A stretch of DNA of 64,000 nucleotides from JACRLV01 sp045863555 (GCA_045863555.1 BTUU01000002.1:356278-420277), one strand, 5' to 3'. Positions 33,881-42,748 are shown, counted from the first letter of the stretch. Translations and numbers: made by a program. The notes: generated by a model not told the origin, from the letters alone.

Positions 33881-34945
33881 ATGGGCCGCCCGCAGCGCAT
33901 ACTGGTCGCCGTGCCGAACTGGGTCGGCGATGTCGTCCTCGCCACCCCCGTCTTCGCGGCCCTGCGCAGCCATTTTCCGACCGCGCACATCACGTTCCTC
34001 ATGCGAAAGTATGTGGCCGACGTCGTCGCCGGCGCGGGCTGGCACGACGCCCAGCGCCACTGGCCCGCCGCGAAGGGGGTTCAAAGTCTGGCGGCTCTGC
34101 GCGGTTTTTCGCACCTGTTGCGCGAAGACGCATATGACACCGCCCTGCTCCTCACGAATTCGTTTCGCTCCGCAGCCCTCGCCTGGCTCGCTCGGATTCC
34201 CCGCCGTGTCGGGTACGCCCGCGACGGCCGTTCGGCGTTCCTCACCGATCGCCTGAAGCCCCTTCGCAGGGATGGGGCCTACGTCCCATCATCCGTCCTT
34301 CCCTACTACTGCCGCATTGCCGAGGCCATCGGCTGCCCGGTCGTCGACCGCCGCCTCCGACTCGTCGTCACCGCCGAAGACGACGCCGCGGCCGCACGCC
34401 TCCGCGAAGCGCATGGATTCGACGCGGTGAACTACGCCGTCATCAACCCCGGCGCGGCCTTCGGCGCAGCCAAGTGCTGGCCCGCCGACCGTTTCGCCGC
34501 CCTCTGCGACGCCATCGCGGCCGAGTTCGGCTGGACCTGCGTCATCGTCGGCGCGCCCGGCGAAGCCCCGCTCATGCGGTCGATTCGCGACCATACCCGC
34601 TCCGGCCGCGTCATCTGCATGGACAATCCCGGCACCACACTCGGCTCGCTCAAGCCGATCATTCGCGACGCCGCGCTGCTCGTCTGCAACGACACCGGCC
34701 CGCGCCACTACGGCAACGCGTTCGACGTTCCGACGGTCACGATTTTCGGCCCCACGCACCAGGCCTGGACCGACACCGAGTACACCGGCGAGACAAAACT
34801 CCAGATCAAAGTCGACTGCGGTCCCTGCCAGTTGAAAGTCTGCCCGCTCGATCACCGCTGCATGACCGGTATCTCCGTGGAGATGGTCCTCCGCGAGGCC
34901 CGCGCCCTGCTCGCCCGCCCGCCGCTCGCCCCGCTCCGCGCCTGA
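33881..34945 (+). CDS. waaF: Glycosyltransferase family 9 (lipopolysaccharide heptosyltransferase-like)
   Basis: The 354-residue protein starts RILVAVPNWVGDVVLATPVFAAL, the classic GT9 N-terminal strand with the catalytic Asp, and continues with NPGAAFGAAKCWPADRFAAL. The C-terminal lobe contains VICMDNPGTTLGSLKPIIRDAALLVCNDTGPRHYGNAFDVPTVTIFGPTH. This pattern is that of heptosyltransferase II (WaaF), which adds heptose to the LPS core. The true acceptor in a planctomycete is unknown. The ATG at 33881 gives the expected start. It converges with the dockerin protein gene. Confidence 0.85.
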   Translation: MGRPQRILVAVPNWVGDVVLATPVFAALRSHFPTAHITFLMRKYVADVVAGAGWHDAQRHWPAAKGVQSLAALRGFSHLLREDAYDTALLLTNSFRSAALAWLARIPRRVGYARDGRSAFLTDRLKPLRRDGAYVPSSVLPYYCRIAEAIGCPVVDRRLRLVVTAEDDAAAARLREAHGFDAVNYAVINPGAAFGAAKCWPADRFAALCDAIAAEFGWTCVIVGAPGEAPLMRSIRDHTRSGRVICMDNPGTTLGSLKPIIRDAALLVCNDTGPRHYGNAFDVPTVTIFGPTHQAWTDTEYTGETKLQIKVDCGPCQLKVCPLDHRCMTGISVEMVLREARALLARPPLAPLRA

Positions 34946-34946
34946 T

Positions 34947-35000
34947 AGAAAAAACGACGCGCGAGCGAGGCTCCAAAGCCGGAAAGCCTCACCCGCGCGT
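34947..35000 (-). terminator. Rho-independent terminator of the dockerin-protein gene
   Basis: On the minus strand the 3' end of the gene at 35038 is followed by a 17-nt stem (arms 34984-35000 and 34955-34971, two mismatches) and then G-TTTTTT (34947-34953). The T tract ends just 2 nt from the stop of the convergent heptosyltransferase gene. Confidence 0.75.
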
Positions 35001-35037
35001 CCATACGCACAGCATGCATCAAATCATGTCGGCCGCG

Positions 35038-36546
35038 TTACGGCGTGCAGCCGTAGCTCGACAGCAGGAACGCGAGGTCCGAGAGGTCGACGTCGCCGTC
35101 GACGTCAAAGTCGCCGATCAGCTCCAGCGCAACCGCCTCGCCGACCACGAGATTGTCGATGTACAGTGGGCCGTCTTCGCCGCCCGACGCCGTCGGCGTG
35201 CATTCAAACACGATCCCGTCGAAGTCCGGGTCAGCTACTTCGCCGTAGTTCGCGTTGCGGTAATCGGTCCCCAGCCGCACCGTCGCCACGTTCGTCAGCG
35301 TGTCGAACTCATAGCGAATGTGCTGCCACACGCCCGCCGTCAGCCCCATGTTCCCGCCGTTGAAGCCGTACGGGTAGATCAGCCCGGCCGAGCCGCCGCC
35401 GTCCCACTGCAGCGACCACCAGCCGTCGAACGCGACCGCGTCGGCCATCCACAGGTTGTCGCTCAGGCCCGTCCGATACTGATCCCATTCATAGATCACG
35501 TACCGGCTCGTCGGCAGCGCGTCGAACGTCCGCGCCGCGCCCAGCCAGTTCGCATCGTCGATGCCCGGCGGGTCGATGGCCATGACCTTGCCATAGCCCA
35601 GGCCCGTCGGATCATCCACGATCTGCACCACGCCGAACGCCGGGTTCGTCGTGTCGTCCACCCAGCCGTCCTGCCCCGGCAGATCGCCGAGCGTGTAGGC
35701 CGCGAAGCCGCCCGTGTCGAATACCGGCGTCGGCGTCGTCGTCTGGCCGAAATTCGACAGCAGCAGCGCCAGGTCCGTCAGACCCGTCTCGCCGTCGTCG
35801 TTCAGGTCGCCCGGGCACGGCGGCGCGTAGAGCGTCAGCCGGATGTTCTTGACGTCGATGAAGTCGGACGGATCGGCCAGCACGCCCGAATTCCAGTCCG
35901 TGCCGTAGAACCGCATGCGGCTGATCCGCGCCAGATCCCACACGCCGCCCGTCGTCACGTCGTCCGTCGAGTCGCAGTTCACGTCCGCGGCCAGGTCGTC
36001 CAGGTCGATCGTGACGTGGAACCACTCGGGGAAGCCCTGCGGCTTGGTCGGGCACTGATTCCCGCCGCCCGTCTGGTACCGCATGCCGTAGTCGACGTAC
36101 CCCTGGTACAGGTCGCCGGGCACGTCATAGTTGTAGACGCGCACGAAGATCGGCGCATCCTGGTACGGGTTCGGGTTCGACCACGCATCCTGGAAGAACC
36201 GGCAGTCGAATTCCATCGTGCTGCCGGCGCCGAGGAAGAAGAGTTCGTCATACCCCGCCAGGTTGAAGTCGATGTACGGGCCGTAGTACCACCCGTTGTA
36301 GTGCCCGGTGATCGCGAAGTTGCCGAACAGGTGCACCCGCGTGTACCCCTCCGGCTCGTCGTTCATGAACTCCATCCAGCTGTCCGGCAGCGTCGGCGGG
36401 ATGTAGATCGCGTCGCTGTTCGGAGACTGCGCTGTCGGCGGCCGGCCCACGTTGATCTGCTGGTCCATCGGGATGTCGATGACGGTCTGAGCGAACGTTG
36501 TGCCGACCAGGAGCACAGCGCCGGATAGAAGTGCGATTCGCCTCAT
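35038..36546 (-). CDS. Secreted protein with two dockerin-like modules
   Basis: The 502-residue protein has a signal peptide (MRRIALLSGAVLLVGTTFAQ). It then shows two beta-rich domains, each followed by a single dockerin-like repeat: GDLNDDGETGLTDLALLLSNFG (about residue 255) and GDFDVDGDVDLSDLAFLLSSYG (C-terminus). The second half (DGWVDDTTNPAFGVVQIVDD then WLGAARTFDALP and YIDNLVVGEAVAL) looks like a concanavalin-type lectin/laminin-G fold. It may bind glycans at the cell surface. GGAGG precedes the ATG at 36546. The role is unknown. Confidence 0.75.
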   Translation of the reverse strand: MRRIALLSGAVLLVGTTFAQTVIDIPMDQQINVGRPPTAQSPNSDAIYIPPTLPDSWMEFMNDEPEGYTRVHLFGNFAITGHYNGWYYGPYIDFNLAGYDELFFLGAGSTMEFDCRFFQDAWSNPNPYQDAPIFVRVYNYDVPGDLYQGYVDYGMRYQTGGGNQCPTKPQGFPEWFHVTIDLDDLAADVNCDSTDDVTTGGVWDLARISRMRFYGTDWNSGVLADPSDFIDVKNIRLTLYAPPCPGDLNDDGETGLTDLALLLSNFGQTTTPTPVFDTGGFAAYTLGDLPGQDGWVDDTTNPAFGVVQIVDDPTGLGYGKVMAIDPPGIDDANWLGAARTFDALPTSRYVIYEWDQYRTGLSDNLWMADAVAFDGWWSLQWDGGGSAGLIYPYGFNGGNMGLTAGVWQHIRYEFDTLTNVATVRLGTDYRNANYGEVADPDFDGIVFECTPTASGGEDGPLYIDNLVVGEAVALELIGDFDVDGDVDLSDLAFLLSSYGCTP

Positions 36547-36961
36547 GAGGTTACCTCCATTGAGTAAAGCGATATCGGAACTGCGACGGTCTGTCGCGGT
36601 TTACGCAATGCGGCCGCTCCCCCTTCTCCTGTGTGATTGAGCGGTTGCAGTGCAGCGCGTTCCCCTGACGCGCGGTCGGATGTCTCGCCCCGCAGAATCT
36701 GCCTGCACGCGACGTGCCACGGGCGCGCATTTGTCCGGATAATTCCGAGCCGATCTCACTTTTCGCAACCGGGGAAATTCACGCACCCCCGCTCTCTGGC
36801 ACGCCGCGTGATAGCAATCCTCTCGCGACAAGCCGATGCCTCGCCGGCCGGTGAGCAATTCCCAGCGGCCGCAGGCGGCGTGCACCCCGCGCCGGGGGCG
36901 TCGGCGGCTCGCCGGTGCGCCCGGAACGCGTGCCGTGACGGACTCCTCGGGAGGCTTGACC
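36547..36961. other. Intergenic region between divergent genes; weak sigma-54-like site
   Basis: This 415-nt gap separates the divergent dockerin protein and first prepilin genes and must carry both promoters. TGGCACG at 36797-36803 is a perfect -24 element of a sigma-54 promoter, but the -12 box is GTGAT instead of TTGCW, so the site is uncertain. No small gene with a convincing start is visible. Confidence 0.4.
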
Positions 36962-37963
36962 ATGCCCCGACGCACTTCCGCCCGCCCGCGGGCCTTCACC
37001 CTCATCGAACTTCTCGTCGTCGTCGCGATCATCGCCCTGCTGATCTCCATGCTCCTGCCGGCGCTCGGCCGGGCCCGCGAGCAGGCGAAGTCCAGCAAGT
37101 GCCTCGCGAATCTCCACTCCATCGGCCAGGCCCTCGGCGCCTGCGGCGTCGAAAACCGGGGCTACGGCCCCACGTGGGACGACGGCGAGCCCGGCGGCTC
37201 CCTCGGCCATCAGTACTTCATGCTCACCTGGGTCGACGTCCTCGCCGACGAGGAGTACCTGGGCGATGAGAAAGTCGGCGTCTGTCCCACCGACAACCGG
37301 CCGGACGACCCGATGTACGCCCGCGGCCGCGCCTGGACCTTCTTCTGGGTCAACCAATCCGGCGTCGGCGAGCAGGCCAAGCCCGGGGTCCGCACCAGCT
37401 ATGCCCAGAACGCGATCATGAATTTCAACAACCACCGCGACCGCTTCATGGACCCCGCCCGCCAGGTCTACGCGGCCGACGGTTGGTGGACGTGGTTCGG
37501 CCAGCTCACCGCGTACTGGATCGCGTACGAATACGTCTACGGCTTTCCGCCGCCGGACGTCCTGACCTCGCCCACGTGGGAAGGCAGCATGGTCGCCTGG
37601 CGGCACAACGCCCGCTTCGGCTCGAACATGCTCTTCCTCGACGGCCACGCCAGCCAGATCATGCCGAAGCTGAATCTCACGCCCGCGACGATCCATCGCA
37701 ACGTCGACACCCTGAAGGCCTTCAGCTTCCTCCCCGGCGAGGCCACCGATCGCATGGACTTCGAGCCGTACCGCGGAGATATCCTCGACTATGTCGGCCG
37801 CAATCCCGCCTATCTCCGCTGGAACTCCCAGCCCGTCATGAACGGATCAACGGTCGTGATGCGCGTGCCCGCCGACTATCCGGCGGATCGCCTCACCGCC
37901 GTTTCGAAGACCATCAACCGCACCTGGAAGAAGTTCCCGAGCCGCTGGCAGGACCGTCGGTGA
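36962..37963 (+). CDS. Prepilin-like protein with H-X9-DG domain (copy 1)
   Basis: The 333-residue protein has a class III prepilin leader: a short basic leader and then FTLIELLVVVAIIALLISMLLPALGRAREQA, cleaved before Phe12. The residue before it is Ala (RPRAFTLIELL) instead of the usual Gly. The C-terminal part contains the planctomycete prepilin-associated motif (MLFLDGHASQIMP). The ATG at 36962 has GGGAGG 8 nt upstream. It belongs to type II secretion/pilus-like pseudopilins very numerous in planctomycetes. It is followed 4 nt later by a zinc-ribbon gene, and the pair is repeated at 38714-40103. Confidence 0.85.
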   Translation: MPRRTSARPRAFTLIELLVVVAIIALLISMLLPALGRAREQAKSSKCLANLHSIGQALGACGVENRGYGPTWDDGEPGGSLGHQYFMLTWVDVLADEEYLGDEKVGVCPTDNRPDDPMYARGRAWTFFWVNQSGVGEQAKPGVRTSYAQNAIMNFNNHRDRFMDPARQVYAADGWWTWFGQLTAYWIAYEYVYGFPPPDVLTSPTWEGSMVAWRHNARFGSNMLFLDGHASQIMPKLNLTPATIHRNVDTLKAFSFLPGEATDRMDFEPYRGDILDYVGRNPAYLRWNSQPVMNGSTVVMRVPADYPADRLTAVSKTINRTWKKFPSRWQDRR

Positions 37964-37967
37964 CGCC

Positions 37968-38387
37968 ATGAACACGCCGCCGCGAAACGTGACGCTCCTC
38001 GCCGTCGCCGCCGTCGCCCTCGGCCTCGCCGCGTGGCAGTTCTTCGGCCGCTCGAAGGCGGAGGGCACCGTCCCGTCCCGTTCGGCGCACGAGGCGATGT
38101 GCCTCGCCTGCAAACAGCGCGTTCAGGTCGAGCACTCCGTTCGCGACATCGCCCCGTTCCCGTGTCCGAAGTGCGGCGAGAAGGCGGCGTACACGATGAC
38201 GTACTGCCGCGACTGCCGGACGATCTTCGTGCCCGGCCTGGTCTACAACGAGTTTGAGAAGACCCACGTCCTGCCGATGGTCCCGGTCTGCCCGAAGTGC
38301 GGAAAATCGCACACGGGTGTGTTCGATCCGCGCGACCCGGGACAGACGCCCAAGGGCGAGCCGATCCTCCCGAAGTGGCCGCCGTAG
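37968..38387 (+). CDS. Membrane-anchored protein with four CxxC pairs (copy 1)
   Basis: The 139-residue product has one N-terminal membrane helix (VTLLAVAAVALGLAAWQFF) and then a soluble part with four CxxC pairs: Cys45/48, 66/69, 80/83 and 108/111. These should form two zinc ribbons. A Pro-rich tail ends GEPILPKWPP. No known family name applies. It starts 4 nt after the prepilin stop without its own clear ribosome site, suggesting coupling. The same arrangement is found in the paralogue at 39690. Confidence 0.7.
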   Translation: MNTPPRNVTLLAVAAVALGLAAWQFFGRSKAEGTVPSRSAHEAMCLACKQRVQVEHSVRDIAPFPCPKCGEKAAYTMTYCRDCRTIFVPGLVYNEFEKTHVLPMVPVCPKCGKSHTGVFDPRDPGQTPKGEPILPKWPP

Positions 38388-38713
38388 CCGCGCGGCCCTC
38401 GAATGAACCGCCGCGCGCCGGTTTCGGTTCGCGCGACGCCACCTGACGCGCTGCCAAGCCCCTCCATCCGCCGGCCTGCGGGTGTCATATACTCCAAAGG
38501 TAATATCCGGACGCGATTCGCGAATCCGGTCCGGCCAAGCGGCACGGATGCGCTTTTTGACTCAGATTCGGTCGACGGCTCGTCATCATGGTGGTACGCT
38601 GCTTGCCACGAGCCCTGTGTTGCGAGTGACTCTCTGACCCTGCGGCTTCGGTGACGCTCATTCACGCCTCATGCGTCCACCGGCCGCGAATCGAAAACGT
38701 CGAGGTATCGCAT
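38388..38713. other. Intergenic region upstream of second prepilin
   Basis: This 326-nt stretch has no convincing gene. It contains a good sigma-54-type promoter (listed separately) and the GC-rich GCCGCGCGGC palindrome just after the previous gene. The base composition is less GC-rich around 38480-38640. Confidence 0.5.
38592..38607 (+). promoter_or_regulatory. Candidate sigma-54 (RpoN) promoter for the second prepilin gene
   Basis: TGGTACGCTGCTTGCC matches the sigma-54 consensus TGGCACG-N4-TTGCW at 14 of 16 positions, with the GG and GC doublets exactly 12 nt apart. Transcription would start near 38618, giving a leader of about 96 nt. Pilin genes are often sigma-54 controlled. Confidence 0.5.
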
Positions 38714-39685
38714 ATGAAGCGTCAAATTCCACACACGCGACGAGCCGAACGCGGTTTCACGCTCATTGAGCTCCTGGTCGTCGTCGCCATCATTGCACTG
38801 CTGATTTCGATCCTGCTCCCGAGTCTCGCCGACGCCCGTGAGCAGGCCAAGCGAACCAAGTGCGCCGCCAATCTGCATGGCATCGGTACCGCTCTGATCA
38901 CCTGCGCCGACGAGAACAAGGGCTACGTCCCCATGTGGGATGACGGCAATGCCAATCTCGGCACGACGCGGATCATGTACACGTGGCTCGATTGCCTCTA
39001 CGACATGCGCATCCTCGGAGACATCGGCGCGAGCTTCTGCCCGTCCGATGATCGGGACGCGGACCCCATGGTCGCCCGCGGCGTCTCGTGGAACTTCAAC
39101 TTCGTCGACAAGTTCGGCGTGAACGAGCGAATTCGTCCCGGCGTGCGGACCAGCTACGCCCAGAGCATCGTCGCCGCGGGCTGGAACTATCCCCAGGACA
39201 AATACAAAGACGCCTCACACCAGGCGTGGGCTGCCGACGGCTGGTGGACCTGGTTCGGAAACATGCAGGCGATGTGGCTCATGCGCCGCGAAGTCTTCGG
39301 CCAGACCACTGACCCGGTGAACACGCCCAACTGGCAGGGTGCCATGCAGGCCTGGCGGCACGGCAAGAACTTCCAGTCGAACATCCTCTTTGTCGATGGC
39401 CACGTCTCGCCACTCGCGCCGCGGCGACCGGCGAGCATCCAGGAATGGCGGACTCGCACTATCGATACCGTCCAAACTTTCACCTGGCTGCCCGGCGAAA
39501 CCAGCGATCGGCTCGATGTCAGCCAGTACAGCGCGAACGGTCAAATCACCGAATGGCGCGACCGCTATCCGGCGTGCAGTCGACTGGCGTTCCCCGGCGG
39601 GATGCCGCAATACCTCGACTTGAACTACCGGACCGCGAATCGCCTGTGGAAGGAACTCCCGAACAACGTCGCGGATCGCCGCTGA
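38714..39685 (+). CDS. Prepilin-like protein with H-X9-DG domain (copy 2)
   Basis: The 323-residue protein has the leader MKRQIPHTRRAERG followed by FTLIELLVVVAIIALLISILLPSLADAREQAKRTKC, with the standard Gly before the cleavage site. It is a paralogue of the protein at 36962: both share RTSYAQ, DGWWTWFG, WRHGKNFQSNILFVDGH (copy 2) and a final NRLWKELPNNVADRR or equivalent. The conserved middle region (GYVPMWDDGN, SFCPSDDRDADPMVARG) is found in both. Processing by the prepilin peptidase at 17227 is likely. The ATG at 38714 is the start nearest the leader. Confidence 0.85.
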   Translation: MKRQIPHTRRAERGFTLIELLVVVAIIALLISILLPSLADAREQAKRTKCAANLHGIGTALITCADENKGYVPMWDDGNANLGTTRIMYTWLDCLYDMRILGDIGASFCPSDDRDADPMVARGVSWNFNFVDKFGVNERIRPGVRTSYAQSIVAAGWNYPQDKYKDASHQAWAADGWWTWFGNMQAMWLMRREVFGQTTDPVNTPNWQGAMQAWRHGKNFQSNILFVDGHVSPLAPRRPASIQEWRTRTIDTVQTFTWLPGETSDRLDVSQYSANGQITEWRDRYPACSRLAFPGGMPQYLDLNYRTANRLWKELPNNVADRR

Positions 39686-39689
39686 ATCT

Positions 39690-40103
39690 ATGAACGCGAA
39701 CACGAAAAACATGATCCTGGGCGCGGTCATCGTCCTCGTGGGCGGTTTCGCGATCTACCGGTTGGTCGGTTCGTCGCCGAAGCCCAGCTTCCCGACCGAA
39801 TACACGATCCAAGGCGTCTGTCTTGTCTGCAAGGCCGAAACGCCCCTTACGCAGCGCATTCGCGAACGCCCGCCGTTCGAGTGTTCAAAGTGCGACGCGA
39901 AATCCGTCTTCCCCTGGCATTATTGCCCGACGTGCAAGAAGCGTTTCGTTCCGCCGCCCGAGAAGGGTGCGGACGGCATCCTGCGGCTCCCGATCGTTCC
40001 GACATGTCCGGGCTGCAAAGGAGCCAACGCGACAGGCTTTGATCCCAACGACCCCGAGCAGAAGCCGGAGGGCGATTTCCCGCTCCCGGCCCTGCCGAAA
40101 TAA
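39690..40103 (+). CDS. Membrane-anchored protein with four CxxC pairs (copy 2)
   Basis: This 137-residue paralogue of the gene at 37968 has the same plan: one N-terminal membrane helix (MILGAVIVLVGGFAIYRLV), then Cys44/47, 65/68, 79/82 and 106/109, and a Pro-rich end. Both copies share FVP, LPxVP(V/T)CPxC and TGxFDPxDPxQxPxG segments. It begins 4 nt after the second prepilin stop. Its function is unknown, but the repeated pairing suggests that it works with the prepilin. Confidence 0.7.
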   Translation: MNANTKNMILGAVIVLVGGFAIYRLVGSSPKPSFPTEYTIQGVCLVCKAETPLTQRIRERPPFECSKCDAKSVFPWHYCPTCKKRFVPPPEKGADGILRLPIVPTCPGCKGANATGFDPNDPEQKPEGDFPLPALPK

Positions 40104-40174
40104 GGAGATTCATTGTCGCCGACGCGTGGGCCGTCGGCGTGAACTTCCGGAGGTTCTTCACTTAGGAGAGAGCA

Positions 40175-42298
40175 ATGATCGTAAGTACCACTCTGAGACG
40201 GCTCGCCGTCGCCGCCGCGATCGGCGGTCTGACAGCGGCCGCGAGCGCACAGCTTGACCCGGGTCCGTGGCCGACGTTCAAGGCCAACAGCTCGCGCACC
40301 AATTCGGTCACCGCGCCGGGCCCCGCCGTTCACCACGCCTGGACACTCACGAACTTCGGCACGACCAGCAGCGGCGCGCCGTCCATCGCCGCGAACGGCG
40401 ACGTGTATGTCCGCACCAATGATTCCGCGACCTACGTCTATCGCATCAGCCCGGCCGGCGTCATCCTCGCGACCAGCCCGAACCTCACGCCGGGCGGCGG
40501 CGGCGGCGGCCAGTACGCCGGCGTCACCATCGGCGCGAACTCCATCTGGACCACGCTGCACTCGGCCGGCACGACCGACGGGCTGTCCAAGGTTGTCGAG
40601 CTGAACAAGACGACGCTCGCCGTCATCCGCGAGATCACCAATCCGGCGTTCGTCGGCATGCGCGGCACGCCGCTCATGAGCACGTTCGCCAACGGCCCCG
40701 GCGGCAGCTACACGCTCTACATGTCCGACCGCAACGGCGGCAAGATTCACGCCGTCGACATTGCGACCGGTACGGTCCGGTGGAGCTACGACTATGGCTC
40801 GAGCCTGTCGCCCCCGTTTGACCAGGTCGGCCCGATCTGGACCGTCGCCGGCAAGCAGCGCATCGCCTTCTTCCGCAACACGCCGGCGTTCCCCGGCCTG
40901 TGCCTCGAAGACAACGGCGACAGCACCTACACGCTCGTTTGGGAAGGCGGCCCGGACAGCTTCAACTGGTGGGGCAGCGGCGTGCTGAGCGATGATGCGA
41001 GCCGCATTTACGTCACCACGTTCAACGACGGAAACGTTCCGGCTCTCTGGTGCGTCGACAGCTCCAACGGCCTGACGATCTGGTCCGTCCCCGGCGACCG
41101 CGGAACCTGCCTCGAGCGCAACTACTTCACCCGTCCGGCCGTCGTCGGAAACCGCATCTACTGCTCCGGCGGCAACGGCGTCGTCACCTGCTTCGTCGAC
41201 GAAGGCGCCACCTACAGCGTCGCCTGGGAATATCGCGTCGACCGCGGTGAAATGACCGGCCTGGCCGTCGCCGCCGCTCCGACCGGCGAGAAGTACATCT
41301 ACGCCAACGTCCAGGAACGCTACGAATTCACCACCGACCCCGGCCTCTCGCGCCAGATGGGCGAGCTGCACGTCCTCCGCGACAACGGCAGCTCCTACAC
41401 GCTCATGACCCGCGACAATCTCTACGGAACGATGAAGAAGTCGATCTTCGCCGGCGGTTCGCCCGCCGTCGCGTCCGACGGCTCCATCTACTTCGGCTCG
41501 GGCATCCGCGATAACCCGACCGGCTGGGAGTTCTACAAGTTCACCCTCGGCGCGCCCTCGGCCGCGCTCGGCCGCTGCTGCATGAACGACGGCACCTGCC
41601 AGACCATGACGCAGGCGGCCTGCGTCAGCGCCGGCGGCAGCTACGGCGGCGACGGCACGACCTGCAACCCCGACAACCCGTCGACGGGCAACTCGTCGCC
41701 CAACGTCCTGATCCCCGACGGCGATCCGCTCGGCGTCAGCGACACCATCTCCATGGCCGGCGGCTTCAACGTCACCGACGTCAACGTCTCGATCAACATC
41801 CCCGACCACACCTGGGTCGCGGACCTTGAGATCTCGCTGACGCACGGCTCGACGACCGTCATGCTCTGGGACAACGGCTGCCAGTTCGTCGCCCGCACCG
41901 GCCTGACGGCCACGTTCGACGACGAGGCCGATGACTTCGCCTGCCTCTGCACGATTTCCGGCAGCGGCAATCCGTCCGGCGACAACCTGCTGTCGGCCTT
42001 CGACGGCGCGCCGGCGGCCGGCGACTGGACGCTCACCGTCGTCGATGCCGGCGCCGGTGACTTCGGCACGCTGGTCGACTGGTCGATCAGCCTCGGCGGC
42101 GCGGATGATCCGTGCGGCGCCGGCGGCTGCCTCGGCGATCTGGACAACGACGGCGATCGCGACATCAGCGACCTCGCCATCCTGCTCAGCCAGTTCGGCT
42201 CGTCGGGCGGCACGTTCTCGGCCGACATCGACGGCGACGGCGACGTCGACATCAGCGACCTCGCTCAGCTCCTGAGCGTGTTCGGCGTGCCTTGCTAA
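40175..42298 (+). CDS. Secreted PQQ-like beta-propeller protein with P-domain and dockerin-like module
   Basis: The 707-residue protein has a signal peptide (LAVAAAIGGLTAAASAQ), then a beta-propeller-like region of about 430 residues (GPWPTFKANSSRTNSV, GAPSIAANGDVYVRT and similar). A cysteine-rich RCCMNDGTCQTMTQAACVS module (about 467) follows, then a proprotein-convertase P-domain (about 520-645; DHTWVADLEISLTHGSTTVMLWDN). The C-terminus has two dockerin-like repeats (GDLDNDGDRDISDLAILLSQ and DIDGDGDVDISDLAQLLSVF). AGGAG precedes the ATG. It follows the second prepilin module, so it may be an exported client or adhesin. Confidence 0.8.
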   Translation: MIVSTTLRRLAVAAAIGGLTAAASAQLDPGPWPTFKANSSRTNSVTAPGPAVHHAWTLTNFGTTSSGAPSIAANGDVYVRTNDSATYVYRISPAGVILATSPNLTPGGGGGGQYAGVTIGANSIWTTLHSAGTTDGLSKVVELNKTTLAVIREITNPAFVGMRGTPLMSTFANGPGGSYTLYMSDRNGGKIHAVDIATGTVRWSYDYGSSLSPPFDQVGPIWTVAGKQRIAFFRNTPAFPGLCLEDNGDSTYTLVWEGGPDSFNWWGSGVLSDDASRIYVTTFNDGNVPALWCVDSSNGLTIWSVPGDRGTCLERNYFTRPAVVGNRIYCSGGNGVVTCFVDEGATYSVAWEYRVDRGEMTGLAVAAAPTGEKYIYANVQERYEFTTDPGLSRQMGELHVLRDNGSSYTLMTRDNLYGTMKKSIFAGGSPAVASDGSIYFGSGIRDNPTGWEFYKFTLGAPSAALGRCCMNDGTCQTMTQAACVSAGGSYGGDGTTCNPDNPSTGNSSPNVLIPDGDPLGVSDTISMAGGFNVTDVNVSINIPDHTWVADLEISLTHGSTTVMLWDNGCQFVARTGLTATFDDEADDFACLCTISGSGNPSGDNLLSAFDGAPAAGDWTLTVVDAGAGDFGTLVDWSISLGGADDPCGAGGCLGDLDNDGDRDISDLAILLSQFGSSGGTFSADIDGDGDVDISDLAQLLSVFGVPC

Positions 42299-42353
42299 GG
42301 CCCACGACGTCTGACCCGGCGTGATTCCACGCCGCGGCCGGACGGAGAGTCAC

Positions 42354-42398
42354 CAGCCCGCCCGCGCCGGCCCCGGCCGCCGCGGGCGGTGCTGTTTT
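42354..42398 (+). terminator. Rho-independent terminator
   Basis: CAGCCCGCCCGCG pairs with CGCGGGCGGTGCTG across a GC-rich loop, leaving a one-base bulge, and is followed by TTTT. It ends the transcript of the P-domain/dockerin gene 56 nt downstream of the stop. Confidence 0.7.
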
Positions 42399-42505
42399 CG
42401 CATGTTCAGAGCCCCAGGCGCAAGCGCGTGGGTCGAATGGAAACGTGTACTGCCAACAGGTAGGGTGCCGGGGCGACGGCCGTTCGCGTCGCGCCGCGGG
42501 GGAAG

Positions 42506-42703
42506 TCAGCGGCCGACTGGTTTTCTCAGTGCTGCCTCATCCTCCGCGATCCACTCGCGAAGCTGCTCGGTGGAGAACTTTCTCGGGCGTGGCAAATCGC
42601 CCGCCTGTGCGCGGAGCCGTGCGGCCAGAAAGAGCAGCAGCTCCTGCTTCTCGGCGGGCGGAAGGGCATCCGCGGCACGCTGGATTTCCTGAAGTGAACT
42701 CAT
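42506..42703 (-). CDS. Small antitoxin-like protein
   Basis: The 65-residue protein (MSSLQEIQRAADALPPAEKQ...) matches the general form of planctomycete and proteobacterial addiction-module antitoxins with an LPxxEKQELLLFLxxRL helix and a charged C-terminal half (STEQLREWIAEDEAAL). No partner toxin gene follows on the same strand; only about 200 nt of non-coding sequence, including a GTAGGGTGC stretch, lies before the next gene. It may be an orphan. The start is the ATG at 42703; it has no ribosome site, but a TATAAT lies just upstream. Confidence 0.5.
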   Translation of the reverse strand: MSSLQEIQRAADALPPAEKQELLLFLAARLRAQAGDLPRPRKFSTEQLREWIAEDEAALRKPVGR

Positions 42704-42710
42704 GCACGGA

Positions 42711-42716
42711 ATTATA
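42711..42716 (-). promoter_or_regulatory. TATAAT -10 box implying a leaderless transcript
   Basis: On the minus strand a perfect TATAAT ends 7 nt before the ATG of the antitoxin-like gene, so transcription would start at or next to the start codon. No Shine-Dalgarno sequence is present. The -35 region is not recognisable. Confidence 0.35.
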
Positions 42717-42748
42717 GCCTTGCACCTCGCCCCGTGGCTCGGTGCAAG

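Noticed and set aside
36797..36812. Sigma-54 promoter before the first prepilin as a firm feature
   Set aside because: The -24 box is perfect but the -12 box matches at only about 3 of 5 positions, so it is noted only within the intergenic entry.
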